From NCBI GenBank assembly GCA_947460595.1, contig CANHGS010000015.1, positions 1 to 64,000 on the forward strand: 64,000 bases of DNA, given 5' to 3'. This document shows positions 26,274 through 34,148 of this stretch, piece after piece. The first letter of the stretch is position 1, and every line of letters starts with the position of its first letter. A model generated the notes under the pieces. The model had not been told where the DNA came from and ran no database searches. It worked only from the letters and a program-made list of their open reading frames with translations. The translations under genes were made by a program, and so were the position numbers. Source of the DNA: Bacteroidota bacterium (GTDB lineage: Bacteria; Bacteroidota; Bacteroidia; Chitinophagales; Chitinophagaceae).

Positions 26274-26438
26274 GGGTAATAAGAATACCTTAAAGAGGAT
26301 AATTAAAATAGCCACCAAGAACATCATGAGTGAAATGCGGTTCATACCATGCATGTATTTCATCCATTGTGTAGGCTTTTCGTTTGGGTCTTTTTTCTTG
26401 ATAAAAAGATACTCGGCAAATTGGTTCCAGATACCCAT
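26259..26438 (-). CDS. Small DUF6728-like membrane protein
   Basis: A 59-residue frame read directly from the minus strand: an N-terminal WNQFAEYLFIKKKDPNEKP segment, an HGMNRIS turn and one transmembrane helix (about 36-56, LMMFLVAILIILFKVFLLPL). This layout matches the small Bacteroidota DUF6728 family (one helix preceded by KKKDPN-like and MHxxNRIS-like motifs). The family name is from memory. Its stop lies inside the 3' end of lpxB (15-bp convergent overlap). Function is unknown. Confidence 0.72.
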   Translation of the reverse strand: MGIWNQFAEYLFIKKKDPNEKPTQWMKYMHGMNRISLMMFLVAILIILFKVFLLPLFKG

Positions 26439-26609
26439 AGAGGAGATTTTTACAAAATTAGGATTATTACAGGCTAAGTCAAAAGTCTACATTAAAAATG
26501 TCAAAATTAAAGCCACATTAAATTCCAACACAATCTGTCAAAACTAAAACAGGAAACTTGACTATAACTAGAACCAATTATCCTATCTTTTGTTTAGAAA
26601 ATAAAATAC

Positions 26610-28658
26610 ATGTTTGCCAAATCAGTCTTATTAGCCCTTCTTCTTTGTTTACAATTACAAATTCATGCCCAATTTCAGCCCGAAAAAATTGACATTGTCC
26701 GAGACAAATGGGGGGTGCCACATATTTTTGGCAAAACGGACCCAGAAGTGGCATATGGTTTAGCATGGGCACACGCAGAAGATGATTTTGAAACCATTCA
26801 ACAATCGCTTTTAGCAGGTAAAGCCATGCTAGCGCGATACAAGGGCAAGGAAGGTGCGCAGATTGACTACATCATTCACTTACTCAGGATTCCAGAATTA
26901 GTAGAAGAGAAATATGAATCAGACCTGAGCCCAGATTTTAAAAGGCTTTTAGAAGGCTATTGCGCAGGATTAAATGCCTATGCAGCCAAGCACCCCAAAG
27001 AAGTCTTGCTCAAAAAAGCATTTCCGGTTACACCCAAAGACATGATCCAATATTCTGTCTTGCAATTATGTGTGTTGTCAGGAGCAGACAATGCGCTTAA
27101 AACCATTTTCAACGGAAGCGTTCCCTTATTAGAGAATTACAAAACCGCAGGAAGCAATGCCATTGCCGTTAATAGCAGAAAGTCAATAGACGGTCAGGTA
27201 TACTTAGACATTAATGCCCACCAACCTTTAGAGGGACCCGTAGCATTCTATGAAGCCCATTTATGCAGTGAAGAAGGTTGGAATATCCTGGGGGCCAATT
27301 TTCCAGGAGCTCCTAGCATCTTGCATGGCGTGAATGAAAACCTTGGCTGGGCCCATACCGTGAATGCGCCTGATAAATTAGACGTGTACCAATTAGAAAT
27401 GAACCCAGCTAACAAATTAGCATACAAACTAGATGGCAAATGGGAAACTCTGGAATCCAAAAATGCTGCACTAAAAGTAAAAGTGGCTGGCATTGTCATT
27501 GGTGTTAACAAGAAAGCTTATTGGAGTAAATACGGACCAACCATTATTACAGATCGTGGAACATTCTCTATTCGCATGCCCGCACAGATGGATATTCGAG
27601 GGCTAGAGCAATGGTACCGTTTTAACAAGGCCAGGAATTTTACTGAGTTCAAAGCTGCTTTAAACATGTTGGCCATTCCGGGATACAATATTGTCTACGC
27701 AGATAGATTTGATACCATTTATTATTTGAGCAATGGACGCATTCCTATTCGTGATCCAAAATTCCAATGGAAGACTACCCTGCCTGGTAATACCTCTGCA
27801 ACCCTCTGGACCAAACTGCATCCATTGGAAGACCTTCCGCAAGTATTGCAACCTCAATCAGGTTTTGTGTACAATACCAACCACTCCCCTTTTCATGCAA
27901 CAGAAGGTCCAGATAATACCGTGATCAAAGACCCAACCATGGGTTATGAAACCCTAGAAAACAATCGCAGCATACGTTTTGCAGAACTCATGGCCCAACA
28001 CAAGACCCTTGATTTTGATAGTTTCAAAAAAATAAAATTTGACAGACAGTATCCAAGCAAATTCTATTTCCCCATCAATATTGATAATTTATTTGCATTA
28101 AGTGCAACAGACTATCCTGATATTGCTGACCTCATTGGTCAATTAAATAGTTGGGATAAAAAAGGAGATGCCAATAGTGTGGGTGCAGGCACTTTCTTAA
28201 TGTTGTATGATAGCATTTACAAACACAAGAAAATGTATATGACTGCTCCAGTTTTGAGTAAAGAAATGGCCGTTGCCGTTTTTCGTGGAGTAAAATCAGG
28301 CATGCTCAAAGACTTTGGTAGAACCAATTTGGCCCTTGGCGATATTCAGAAAATGGTACGTGGTGACAAAGAAGTTCCAGCACCGGGACTACCCGATGTT
28401 TTAGCACCTATGTATTCTATTCCGTATAAAAACGGCATGCTCAAAGGCAATCAAGGCGATGCTTATATTGAATTGGTTCGCTTCACAAAAGACGGCCCCA
28501 TTATTGAATCAATTAATACCTATGGCGCATCCGCCAGAAAAAAATCTCCGCACTATACAGACCAAATGGAGATGTTTGTAAAGCAGCAAACCAAGCACAT
28601 GACGCTTAATAAAAAAGAAGTCTATGCTACTGCCGAGAAAATTTATCACCCAAAATAA
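26610..28658 (+). CDS. Penicillin acylase family protein (secreted Ntn hydrolase)
   Basis: A 682-residue exported hydrolase with a Sec signal (residues 1-20, IHAQ). The family matures by self-cleavage before a catalytic Ser; here AGSNAIAV places the nucleophile at Ser182, with the alpha part before it and the beta part after. VRDKWGVPHIFG and YGLAWAHAEDDF are the characteristic N-terminal blocks, and NLGWAHTVN lies in the beta chain. The sequence looks more like the AHL/aculeacin-type acylases than penicillin G acylase, but the substrate cannot be read. It ends in a repeat-rich region with its terminator at 28815-28846. Confidence 0.88.
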   Translation: MFAKSVLLALLLCLQLQIHAQFQPEKIDIVRDKWGVPHIFGKTDPEVAYGLAWAHAEDDFETIQQSLLAGKAMLARYKGKEGAQIDYIIHLLRIPELVEEKYESDLSPDFKRLLEGYCAGLNAYAAKHPKEVLLKKAFPVTPKDMIQYSVLQLCVLSGADNALKTIFNGSVPLLENYKTAGSNAIAVNSRKSIDGQVYLDINAHQPLEGPVAFYEAHLCSEEGWNILGANFPGAPSILHGVNENLGWAHTVNAPDKLDVYQLEMNPANKLAYKLDGKWETLESKNAALKVKVAGIVIGVNKKAYWSKYGPTIITDRGTFSIRMPAQMDIRGLEQWYRFNKARNFTEFKAALNMLAIPGYNIVYADRFDTIYYLSNGRIPIRDPKFQWKTTLPGNTSATLWTKLHPLEDLPQVLQPQSGFVYNTNHSPFHATEGPDNTVIKDPTMGYETLENNRSIRFAELMAQHKTLDFDSFKKIKFDRQYPSKFYFPINIDNLFALSATDYPDIADLIGQLNSWDKKGDANSVGAGTFLMLYDSIYKHKKMYMTAPVLSKEMAVAVFRGVKSGMLKDFGRTNLALGDIQKMVRGDKEVPAPGLPDVLAPMYSIPYKNGMLKGNQGDAYIELVRFTKDGPIIESINTYGASARKKSPHYTDQMEMFVKQQTKHMTLNKKEVYATAEKIYHPK

Positions 28659-28696
28659 GAAAGTGAAGAGCAAGAAAGTGAAGAGGAAGAAAGAAA

Positions 28697-28778
28697 GTGA
28701 AGAGTGAAGAGTGAAGAGTGAAGAGTGAAGAGTGAAGAGTGAAGAGGAAGAAAGAAAGTGAAGAGTGAAGAGTGAAGA
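28697..28778 (+). repeat. Tandem GTGAAGA 7-mer array
   Basis: Seven perfect copies of GTGAAGA run from 28697 to 28745, and three more from 28758 to 28778 after a GGAAGAAAGAAA-type interruption. The complementary word AGTGAAG/CTTCACT is the same as in the 3.8-4.0 kb tract. There are no spacers, so this is not CRISPR. Confidence 0.93.
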
Positions 28779-28814
28779 ATGCAGTAGCATTTGTTTAGCG
28801 ACTATGATTTTATA

Positions 28815-28848
28815 AAAACCCTCGACTGCTTGAGGGCATTTTTTTTGA
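28815..28848 (+). terminator. Rho-independent terminator of the acylase gene
   Basis: CCCTCGA (28819-28825) pairs with TTGAGGG (28830-28836, one G-T pair), followed shortly by eight or more T on the plus strand. Confidence 0.8.
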
Positions 28849-28879
28849 ATGAGATTTTTCTAAATAATTTATCACTAAA

Positions 28880-28898
28880 ACCTAGGCGCAGCCTAGGT
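28880..28898. repeat. Perfect GC-rich hairpin
   Basis: ACCTAGGC (28880-28887) and GCCTAGGT (28891-28898) pair around GCA. No T-tract follows, so it is probably not a terminator. A similar but different hairpin, AACCTC-3-GAGGTT (28961-28975), overlaps the end of metX and could act as its weak terminator. Confidence 0.7.
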
Positions 28899-28973
28899 CA
28901 ACTCGTTTAATGAGATCAGCGTCCATTCTTCACTCTTCACTCTTATCTCTTCACTAAAACAACCTCTGCGAGG

Positions 28974-29981
28974 TTAAATAAACACTTTAAGGTGATCACT
29001 AATTTGAGATGTTTCAATGATAAAACCATCATGCCCATAGGCAGAGTCAATTTCTACCAATTGCGCATTGGGTAAGTGTTGCGCCATAAAGCGTTGTTCG
29101 TCTAGGGGGCAAAGAATATCGCTATGAATGCCAATGATTAAAATGGGTTGTAAAATAGATTCCAACACTTTGATCAAATCGCCGCCGCGACCCCTGCCCA
29201 AATGATGGGAATCCATGGCCTTGGTCAAGAGCCAATAACTAAAGGTATTAAAGCGGTTTACCAATTTATCGCCTTGGTAATTCAGATAAGAAGAAGCTTT
29301 AAAATTGTCCATCTTTTCTGGATCAGGATCGGTTTGTTTTTCTTGAAAAGTGCCGTAATTCCTATAGGTCAACATGCCAATGGCTCGTGCAGCTTTAAGC
29401 CCCTTGGCTCCCGCAGATGGGCTTCTGTCTAACCAAGTACCATCGGCCTCAATGGCCAAACGTTGCGCGGTATGAACCGCAACGCCCCAAGCACTTTCTG
29501 AAGGAGAGGTTGCAATTAAAAATACTTTTTCAATTAATCCCTTTTCCATCACCGCCCATTCCAATACCTGATAGCCACCCATACTTCCACCCATCAGCAA
29601 GTGGATTTTTTCAATGCCCAAATGCTTGCGCAAAAGAATATGCGCTTCCACCATATCTCTAATAGTGACCGATGGGAAGCTGGAATAATAAGGCTCGCCA
29701 GTGGCTGGATTGACGCTTAAAGGACCTGTAGATCCATAACAGGAACCCAATATATTGGCACCCACTATGCAATATTCTTCGGGATTAATCAGACTACCAT
29801 CACCTACTAAACCCTTCCACCAATCGGCTGCATCAGCGTTAGCAGTTAGGGCATGACAGACCCAAACCACATTATCCTTGGCAGCATTCATAGATCCGTG
29901 AACCTGGTAGCCAATCTCTATTCCTTTTAATACAGATCCGTTCTCCAGCCTAAAGTCTTGCTTGTATTCAAATATTTGCAT
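28974..29981 (-). CDS. metX: Homoserine O-acetyltransferase
   Basis: A 335-residue alpha/beta hydrolase that acetylates homoserine for methionine synthesis. Nucleophile elbow GGSMGGYQ (Ser), SDILCP (Asp) and YGHDGF (His) make the triad. HALTANADAADWW and NILGSCYGSTGP are typical MetX blocks. ATG 29981 gives the usual N-terminus; an upstream start at 30077 would overlap the divergent osmC gene and was rejected. Divergent from osmC-metZ with a 67-bp shared promoter region, which places the acetylation and sulfhydrylation steps together. Some family members acylate with other donors or act on serine, so specificity is inferred from context. Confidence 0.92.
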   Translation of the reverse strand: MQIFEYKQDFRLENGSVLKGIEIGYQVHGSMNAAKDNVVWVCHALTANADAADWWKGLVGDGSLINPEEYCIVGANILGSCYGSTGPLSVNPATGEPYYSSFPSVTIRDMVEAHILLRKHLGIEKIHLLMGGSMGGYQVLEWAVMEKGLIEKVFLIATSPSESAWGVAVHTAQRLAIEADGTWLDRSPSAGAKGLKAARAIGMLTYRNYGTFQEKQTDPDPEKMDNFKASSYLNYQGDKLVNRFNTFSYWLLTKAMDSHHLGRGRGGDLIKVLESILQPILIIGIHSDILCPLDEQRFMAQHLPNAQLVEIDSAYGHDGFIIETSQISDHLKVFI

Positions 29982-30048
29982 ATCAATTATTCCCGAATTC
30001 AATGCAAAATAAGGGCTTGGATAAATTACATTTGCATAAATCTTCAAA

Positions 30049-30468
30049 ATGACCCGAATTGAGTTGACTAGAACCATTGGTGACTATGGATTTGAGGCCA
30101 AGGATGCCAATAACCATACCCTACAAATGGATGCTGCTGTTGAAATTGGTGGACAAAACGCAGGAATCAGACCCATGCAGACCCTATTAATGGGTTTGGG
30201 AGGTTGTAGTGGCGTGGATATTGTCTCCATTTTGAAGAAGCAAAGACAGGAACCTAGCGCCGTGAAAATGATTATTGAAGCAGAGAGAGAAAGCAGTAAA
30301 GAACCCGCTCTTTGGAAAACCATTGAGATCCGTTTTCAATTTAGTGGGATCACAGACCTAGAAAAAGCAGAAAAAGCCTGTGCCCTCTCTATTGATAAAT
30401 ACTGTTCTGTTGCGGCCACATTGCGCGCAGCAGGTGCCAGCATTAACTGGACCGCAGAACTCATTTAA
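30049..30468 (+). CDS. OsmC-family protein
   Basis: A 139-residue OsmC/Ohr-fold thiol protein. The two conserved cysteines are in GGCSGVDIV and DKYCSVAATL, as in OsmC-type peroxidases that reduce organic hydroperoxides. MQTLLMGLGGCS is the helix carrying the first Cys. The gene lies 21 bp upstream of metZ and divergent from metX. A -7-like element TACATTTG sits at 30027-30034, 14 bp before the ATG. A role in sulfur or thiol redox handling is suggested by the neighbours only. Confidence 0.9.
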   Translation: MTRIELTRTIGDYGFEAKDANNHTLQMDAAVEIGGQNAGIRPMQTLLMGLGGCSGVDIVSILKKQRQEPSAVKMIIEAERESSKEPALWKTIEIRFQFSGITDLEKAEKACALSIDKYCSVAATLRAAGASINWTAELI

Positions 30469-30489
30469 TTACCATCTTAAATCAAGACT

Positions 30490-31653
30490 ATGTCTCATCA
30501 ACAAACAGACGCTATTCGCATACAAACAGCTAGATCCAATGAAATGGAACATTCCACTGCTATGTTCCTCACTAGTAGTTTCTGTTTTGACAATGCGGAA
30601 GAAATGCGCGCGGCTTTTGCTGATGAATCGGATGATAATATTTATAGCCGCTTTTCTAATCCAAGTGTCCAAGAATTTACGGATAAAATGGTAGCATTAG
30701 AAGGCGCAGAAGCTGGTTATGCCACGGCTTCTGGCATGAGTGCGGTGTCAGGTAGTTTTATGGCTTTGCTAAAGCAGGGTGATCATTTGCTGGCTTGTAA
30801 TTCCATTTTTGGAAGTACCCATACCGTGATTGCCAAATACTTACCCAAGTTTGGGATTGAACATTCTTATGTATTGGCTAATGCGTCAGAAGCAGAATGG
30901 AGAGCTGCTATTAGACCCAATACTAAGATGATTTATTTGGAAACGCCCACCAATCCTGGTTTAGAAATTCTAGACATGAGCATGATTGGACGCATTGCCA
31001 AAGAACATGGGGTCATCTTTAATGTAGACAATTGTTTTGCTACACCAGTGAACCAATTACCCATTCAATACGGGGCTGATTTGGTAGTGCATTCTGCCAC
31101 CAAATGGCTGGATGGACAAGGACGCGTATTGGGAGGCGTTGTAGTAGGTAGAAAAGATTTGATCAAAGAAATTTATCTGTTCTGCCGTAGCACGGGGCCA
31201 GCACTTTCTCCTTTCAACGCTTGGGTCTTGAGCAAGAGTTTAGAAACCTTAGATGTACGCATGGAGCGCCATGCTTCTAATGCTTTATACATTGCCCAAC
31301 AATTGGAAAATCATCCTGCTATTAATACCCTGAGATATCCTTTCTTACCCAGCCATCCACACCATACCATTGCTATTCAACAAATGAAAAATGGCGGAGG
31401 TATTGTTTGTTTTGAATTAAAAGGTGGTATTGAAGCCGGAAGAAAATTCTTGGATGCCTTAAAAATGTTATCGCTCACCGCCAATCTGGGCGATACGCGC
31501 AGCATTGCTTCTCACCCTGCTAGCACTACCCATTCCAAACTAAGTGAAGCAGAACGCCAGGCAGTAAATATCACGCCAGGGCTCATTCGCATTAGTGTGG
31601 GGTTAGAAAACAGGGAAGATATTCTAAAGGATATATTGCAAGCACTTGGATAA
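30490..31653 (+). CDS. metZ: O-acyl-homoserine sulfhydrylase (Cys/Met metabolism PLP enzyme)
   Basis: A 387-residue fold-type I PLP enzyme. The PLP lysine is in VHSATKWLDGQGRVLGG, and YSRFSNPSVQEF, ASGMSAV and YLETPTNPGLE are family blocks. TKWLDGQGR rather than TKYxxGHSD points to the O-succinyl/O-acetylhomoserine sulfhydrylase (MetZ) branch, forming homocysteine from the MetX product and sulfide. It follows osmC by 21 bp. Cystathionine gamma-synthase activity cannot be excluded. Confidence 0.88.
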   Translation: MSHQQTDAIRIQTARSNEMEHSTAMFLTSSFCFDNAEEMRAAFADESDDNIYSRFSNPSVQEFTDKMVALEGAEAGYATASGMSAVSGSFMALLKQGDHLLACNSIFGSTHTVIAKYLPKFGIEHSYVLANASEAEWRAAIRPNTKMIYLETPTNPGLEILDMSMIGRIAKEHGVIFNVDNCFATPVNQLPIQYGADLVVHSATKWLDGQGRVLGGVVVGRKDLIKEIYLFCRSTGPALSPFNAWVLSKSLETLDVRMERHASNALYIAQQLENHPAINTLRYPFLPSHPHHTIAIQQMKNGGGIVCFELKGGIEAGRKFLDALKMLSLTANLGDTRSIASHPASTTHSKLSEAERQAVNITPGLIRISVGLENREDILKDILQALG

Positions 31654-31717
31654 TCCATCATGCCAATTTAGCAAAGAAGGACCAAGTATTGGTCATACCA
31701 TAAATACCTATAGCATC

Positions 31718-32446
31718 TTATTTTTTATTGATGGCATAGGCAATACCTCCTGTTAAATGCTGCACAAACAAGGGGTCTACAAAACTTTCGTCCGTATGAC
31801 CAAATTCCGTATAGAAAGACCTTCCACCGTCAAAATCATGCCACCAAGCCATGGGATGAAAGTCTCCATTTTGTCCACCGGTATAAGATTTTTCATCAAT
31901 GCTAATCAACACATGCAAATCGGACTGAATACTTTTAAAATTATACCATTCGTCAAAGCGCTTCCAATTGGCAGGCAAATGCATGGTACTAATATGGGTT
32001 TTGTCTAATACATTTAAAACAGCTTCCTGTTGCTTGGGATGGCTTTTAAAATAAGCGCCTACCAATTTGTTATACCAAGGCCATTCGTATTCTGTATCTG
32101 TTGCAGCATGAATACCTACAAAGCCGCCACCTGCTTGTATATATTTTTCAAAAGCAGCTTGTTGTTCCTCATTGAGAATATTACCTGTAGTACTCATAAA
32201 TACTACAGCGGCATATTGCTTTAAATTCTTTTCATTAAATACAGTGGCATCAGTTGTGGTATCCACTTTTAGATTATTGTCAACTCCAATCTTTTGCAAA
32301 CAAGCTACACCAGCAGGAATAGATGCATGGTGGAAACCCATGGTCTTACTAAATACCAAGATTTTCATAGACTTCTTAGCGTTGTCAAAAGAACTAACGC
32401 CCAAAGCAATAATCATTAAGACTAAACCTGCAAATAGTTGTTTCAT
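31718..32446 (-). CDS. ThuA domain-containing exported protein
   Basis: A 242-residue protein with an N-terminal signal (about 1-20) and a ThuA-like class I amidotransferase-type fold. ILVFSKTMGFHHASI, GGGFVGIHAATDTEYEWPWY and PMAWWHDFDGGRSFYTEFGH are the family blocks. ThuA proteins take part in trehalose or other sugar conversion (3-keto glycoside metabolism). Nearby are an MFS transporter and a Gfo/Idh/MocA oxidoreductase, genes often found with ThuA, but on the other strand. Confidence 0.9.
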   Translation of the reverse strand: MKQLFAGLVLMIIALGVSSFDNAKKSMKILVFSKTMGFHHASIPAGVACLQKIGVDNNLKVDTTTDATVFNEKNLKQYAAVVFMSTTGNILNEEQQAAFEKYIQAGGGFVGIHAATDTEYEWPWYNKLVGAYFKSHPKQQEAVLNVLDKTHISTMHLPANWKRFDEWYNFKSIQSDLHVLISIDEKSYTGGQNGDFHPMAWWHDFDGGRSFYTEFGHTDESFVDPLFVQHLTGGIAYAINKK

Positions 32447-32495
32447 TTGTTTATTTTGAATGTGTAATTGATTTTCTTTTTTTCATTAATGCTCG

Positions 32496-32782
32496 CTAAG
32501 TTACCAATTGAATGCCTTCGTCGCTCAAAGCTTTTTTGGAAACCGGATCTATCATAGCCAATAATTCGCCTTTACGAGTAGGGCCAACGTCAGAAATAAA
32601 GGGAAATATGGCGGTGATTTCTGCACACCTAACGCATCATCCACATGCACGATAAAGCGTTTGGCATTTTTAGGATAGCCCAATTCCTGAGCATAGTCAC
32701 TGTCTTGCTTTTGCGCCTTTAAGGAATAATGACCTAGCAATACTAAAAGAAAAATTATCCTCAATCTAGCTAGCATGTTCAT
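32496..32782 (-). pseudogene. Internally deleted ChbG/HpnK (YdjC)-family deacetylase remnant
   Basis: The first frame (from 32782) has a signal peptide and then QELGYPKNAKRFIVHVDDA, the N-terminal block of ChbG/HpnK-type carbohydrate deacetylases (normally HxDDxG metal site). It soon goes out of frame and stops at 32552. In another frame, from about 32620 to 32496, SDVGPTRKGELLAMIDP and then SKKAFLSDEGIQLVT match the C-terminal end of the same family. The normal central part of roughly 200 residues is gone. The simplest reading is an internal deletion plus frameshift. The intervening region to 32883 shows no other gene. Confidence 0.72.
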
Positions 32783-32882
32783 GTTTTAATTAAATTGTCC
32801 CTCGCTGGAATGCAAAGAATACTGTAATCCCAGCAATAAAACTTTACTAAATCTACTAAAACTTCAGCAAAAATAACAGCCT

Positions 32883-34073
32883 ATGAAATCTAGAACAGGC
32901 GTCTTACTTGCCAGCATGATGTTTCTGGAATACTTAATTTGGGGTGCTTGGTATGTAACCATGGGTACTTATATGAATGAGTACCTGCACGCAAGTGGCG
33001 TGGAAATTGGTGCAGCTTATGGCGCCCTAGCCATTGCTACCATGATTTCTCCTTTTTTTGTAGGGTTGGTGGCCGACCGGTATTTTGCCGCTCAGAAAAT
33101 CATGGGGGTCTTACACCTGGTTGGGGCTTTGCTCTTGTTCTTGGCCACCAAGATGGATAATAGTAGCCATTTTTATTGGGTGATCCTTGGTTATGCATTG
33201 TTATACATGCCAACCATTGCGCTGAGCAATAGCATTGCCTTTTCTCAAATGACAGACCCCGGCAAACAATTTCCTTGGATCAGGGTATTTGGCACTTTGG
33301 GTTGGATTGTAGCAGGATTAGTCATTGGACAACTAGATATTGAAAAAACGTCTGCTACTTTTTATTTAGCTGCTGGAGTCTCTGCTTTATTAGGGCTACT
33401 TAGTTTTTTCTTACCCAATACCCCTCCCAAAGCTCAAACCGGAGACGCATCTGCGGCCATGGGAACGGAAGCTTTTGTCCTTTTCAAAGAAAGGCCTTAT
33501 CTCATTTTCTTTGTTGCAGCCATTTTAGTATGCATTCCCCTCTCTTTTTATTATGGATTTGCCAATACTTTTTTAAATGAAATTCATTTTGAAAATGCAG
33601 CCAGTAAAATGACCTTGGGTCAGGTTTCTGAAGCCATATTTATCCTAGCTATTCCTTTTCTATTCAATAGAATTGGGGTAAAGAAAATGCTACTCATGGG
33701 CATGACTGCCTGGATTCTGCGTTATTTGTTTTTTGCCTATGGCGATGTTGGCGCTGGATCATGGATGCTCTTTACCGGAATTATTTTACACGGAATTTGT
33801 TATGATTTCTTTTTTGTAACAGGATATATGTACACAGAAAAAAAAGCAGGTGATAAAATTAAAAATGCGGCCCAGGGCTTATTCACTTTTGCTACTTATG
33901 GGGTGGGTATGTTTATTGGAACTTGGTTCTCTGGATACACAGTAGATAAATACAAAATGGGTGAAACACATGACTGGCAAAGCATTTGGTATGTACCCGC
34001 CTATATTGCGCTTGCCGTTGTGATTTATTTTATTCTTTTCTTTAAAGAGAAAAAAACAGTTGCTTCCAATTAA
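32883..34073 (+). CDS. MFS nucleoside permease-type transporter
   Basis: A 396-residue inner-membrane transporter with about 12 transmembrane helices. LEYLIWGAWYVTMGTYM at the start, FPWIRVFGTLGWIVAG and SFYYGFANTFLNE match the nucleoside:H+ symporter (NupG/XapB) family of the major facilitator superfamily. Substrates in Bacteroidota homologues are often sugars or unknown. It lies 75 bp upstream of a Gfo/Idh/MocA oxidoreductase, so it may import that enzyme's substrate. Confidence 0.88.
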   Translation: MKSRTGVLLASMMFLEYLIWGAWYVTMGTYMNEYLHASGVEIGAAYGALAIATMISPFFVGLVADRYFAAQKIMGVLHLVGALLLFLATKMDNSSHFYWVILGYALLYMPTIALSNSIAFSQMTDPGKQFPWIRVFGTLGWIVAGLVIGQLDIEKTSATFYLAAGVSALLGLLSFFLPNTPPKAQTGDASAAMGTEAFVLFKERPYLIFFVAAILVCIPLSFYYGFANTFLNEIHFENAASKMTLGQVSEAIFILAIPFLFNRIGVKKMLLMGMTAWILRYLFFAYGDVGAGSWMLFTGIILHGICYDFFFVTGYMYTEKKAGDKIKNAAQGLFTFATYGVGMFIGTWFSGYTVDKYKMGETHDWQSIWYVPAYIALAVVIYFILFFKEKKTVASN

Positions 34074-34148
34074 CCCTTTTAATTTTTCTTTGATCATTTA
34101 CCCGTTTAATAACTTTTTTTTGATTTTTGACTTTTTAATTTGAAACAC

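Larger units (their letters stand above)
28763..28942. repeat. 180-bp segment bounded by 19-bp perfect inverted repeats
   Basis: GAGTGAAGAGTGAAGAATG at 28763-28781 is the exact reverse complement of 28924-28942. The enclosed DNA carries the acylase terminator and a second hairpin. This could be a small nonautonomous element or simply two inverted microsatellites. Confidence 0.7.
28659..28973. repeat. Repeat- and hairpin-rich intergenic region
   Basis: This 315-bp gap holds no credible gene. It contains purine-rich GTGAAGA repeats (28697-28778), a terminator (28815-28846), a perfect GC-rich hairpin (28880-28898) and a return of the complementary CTTCACT words (28924-28955). A frame on the minus strand through it is composed of the repeats and is not coding. 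Confidence 0.85.

Noticed and set aside
28697..28778. Possible CRISPR array or coding frame across the GTGAAGA repeats
   Set aside because: Head-to-tail 7-mers without spacers; the minus-strand frame here is a product of the repeat and has no family features.
29982..30077. Longer metX start at 30077
   Set aside because: It would overlap the divergent osmC gene and adds residues not typical of MetX.
31680..31694. Hairpin GACCAA-3-TTGGTC between metZ and thuA as a terminator
   Set aside because: Only six base pairs, low GC and no T-tract on either strand.
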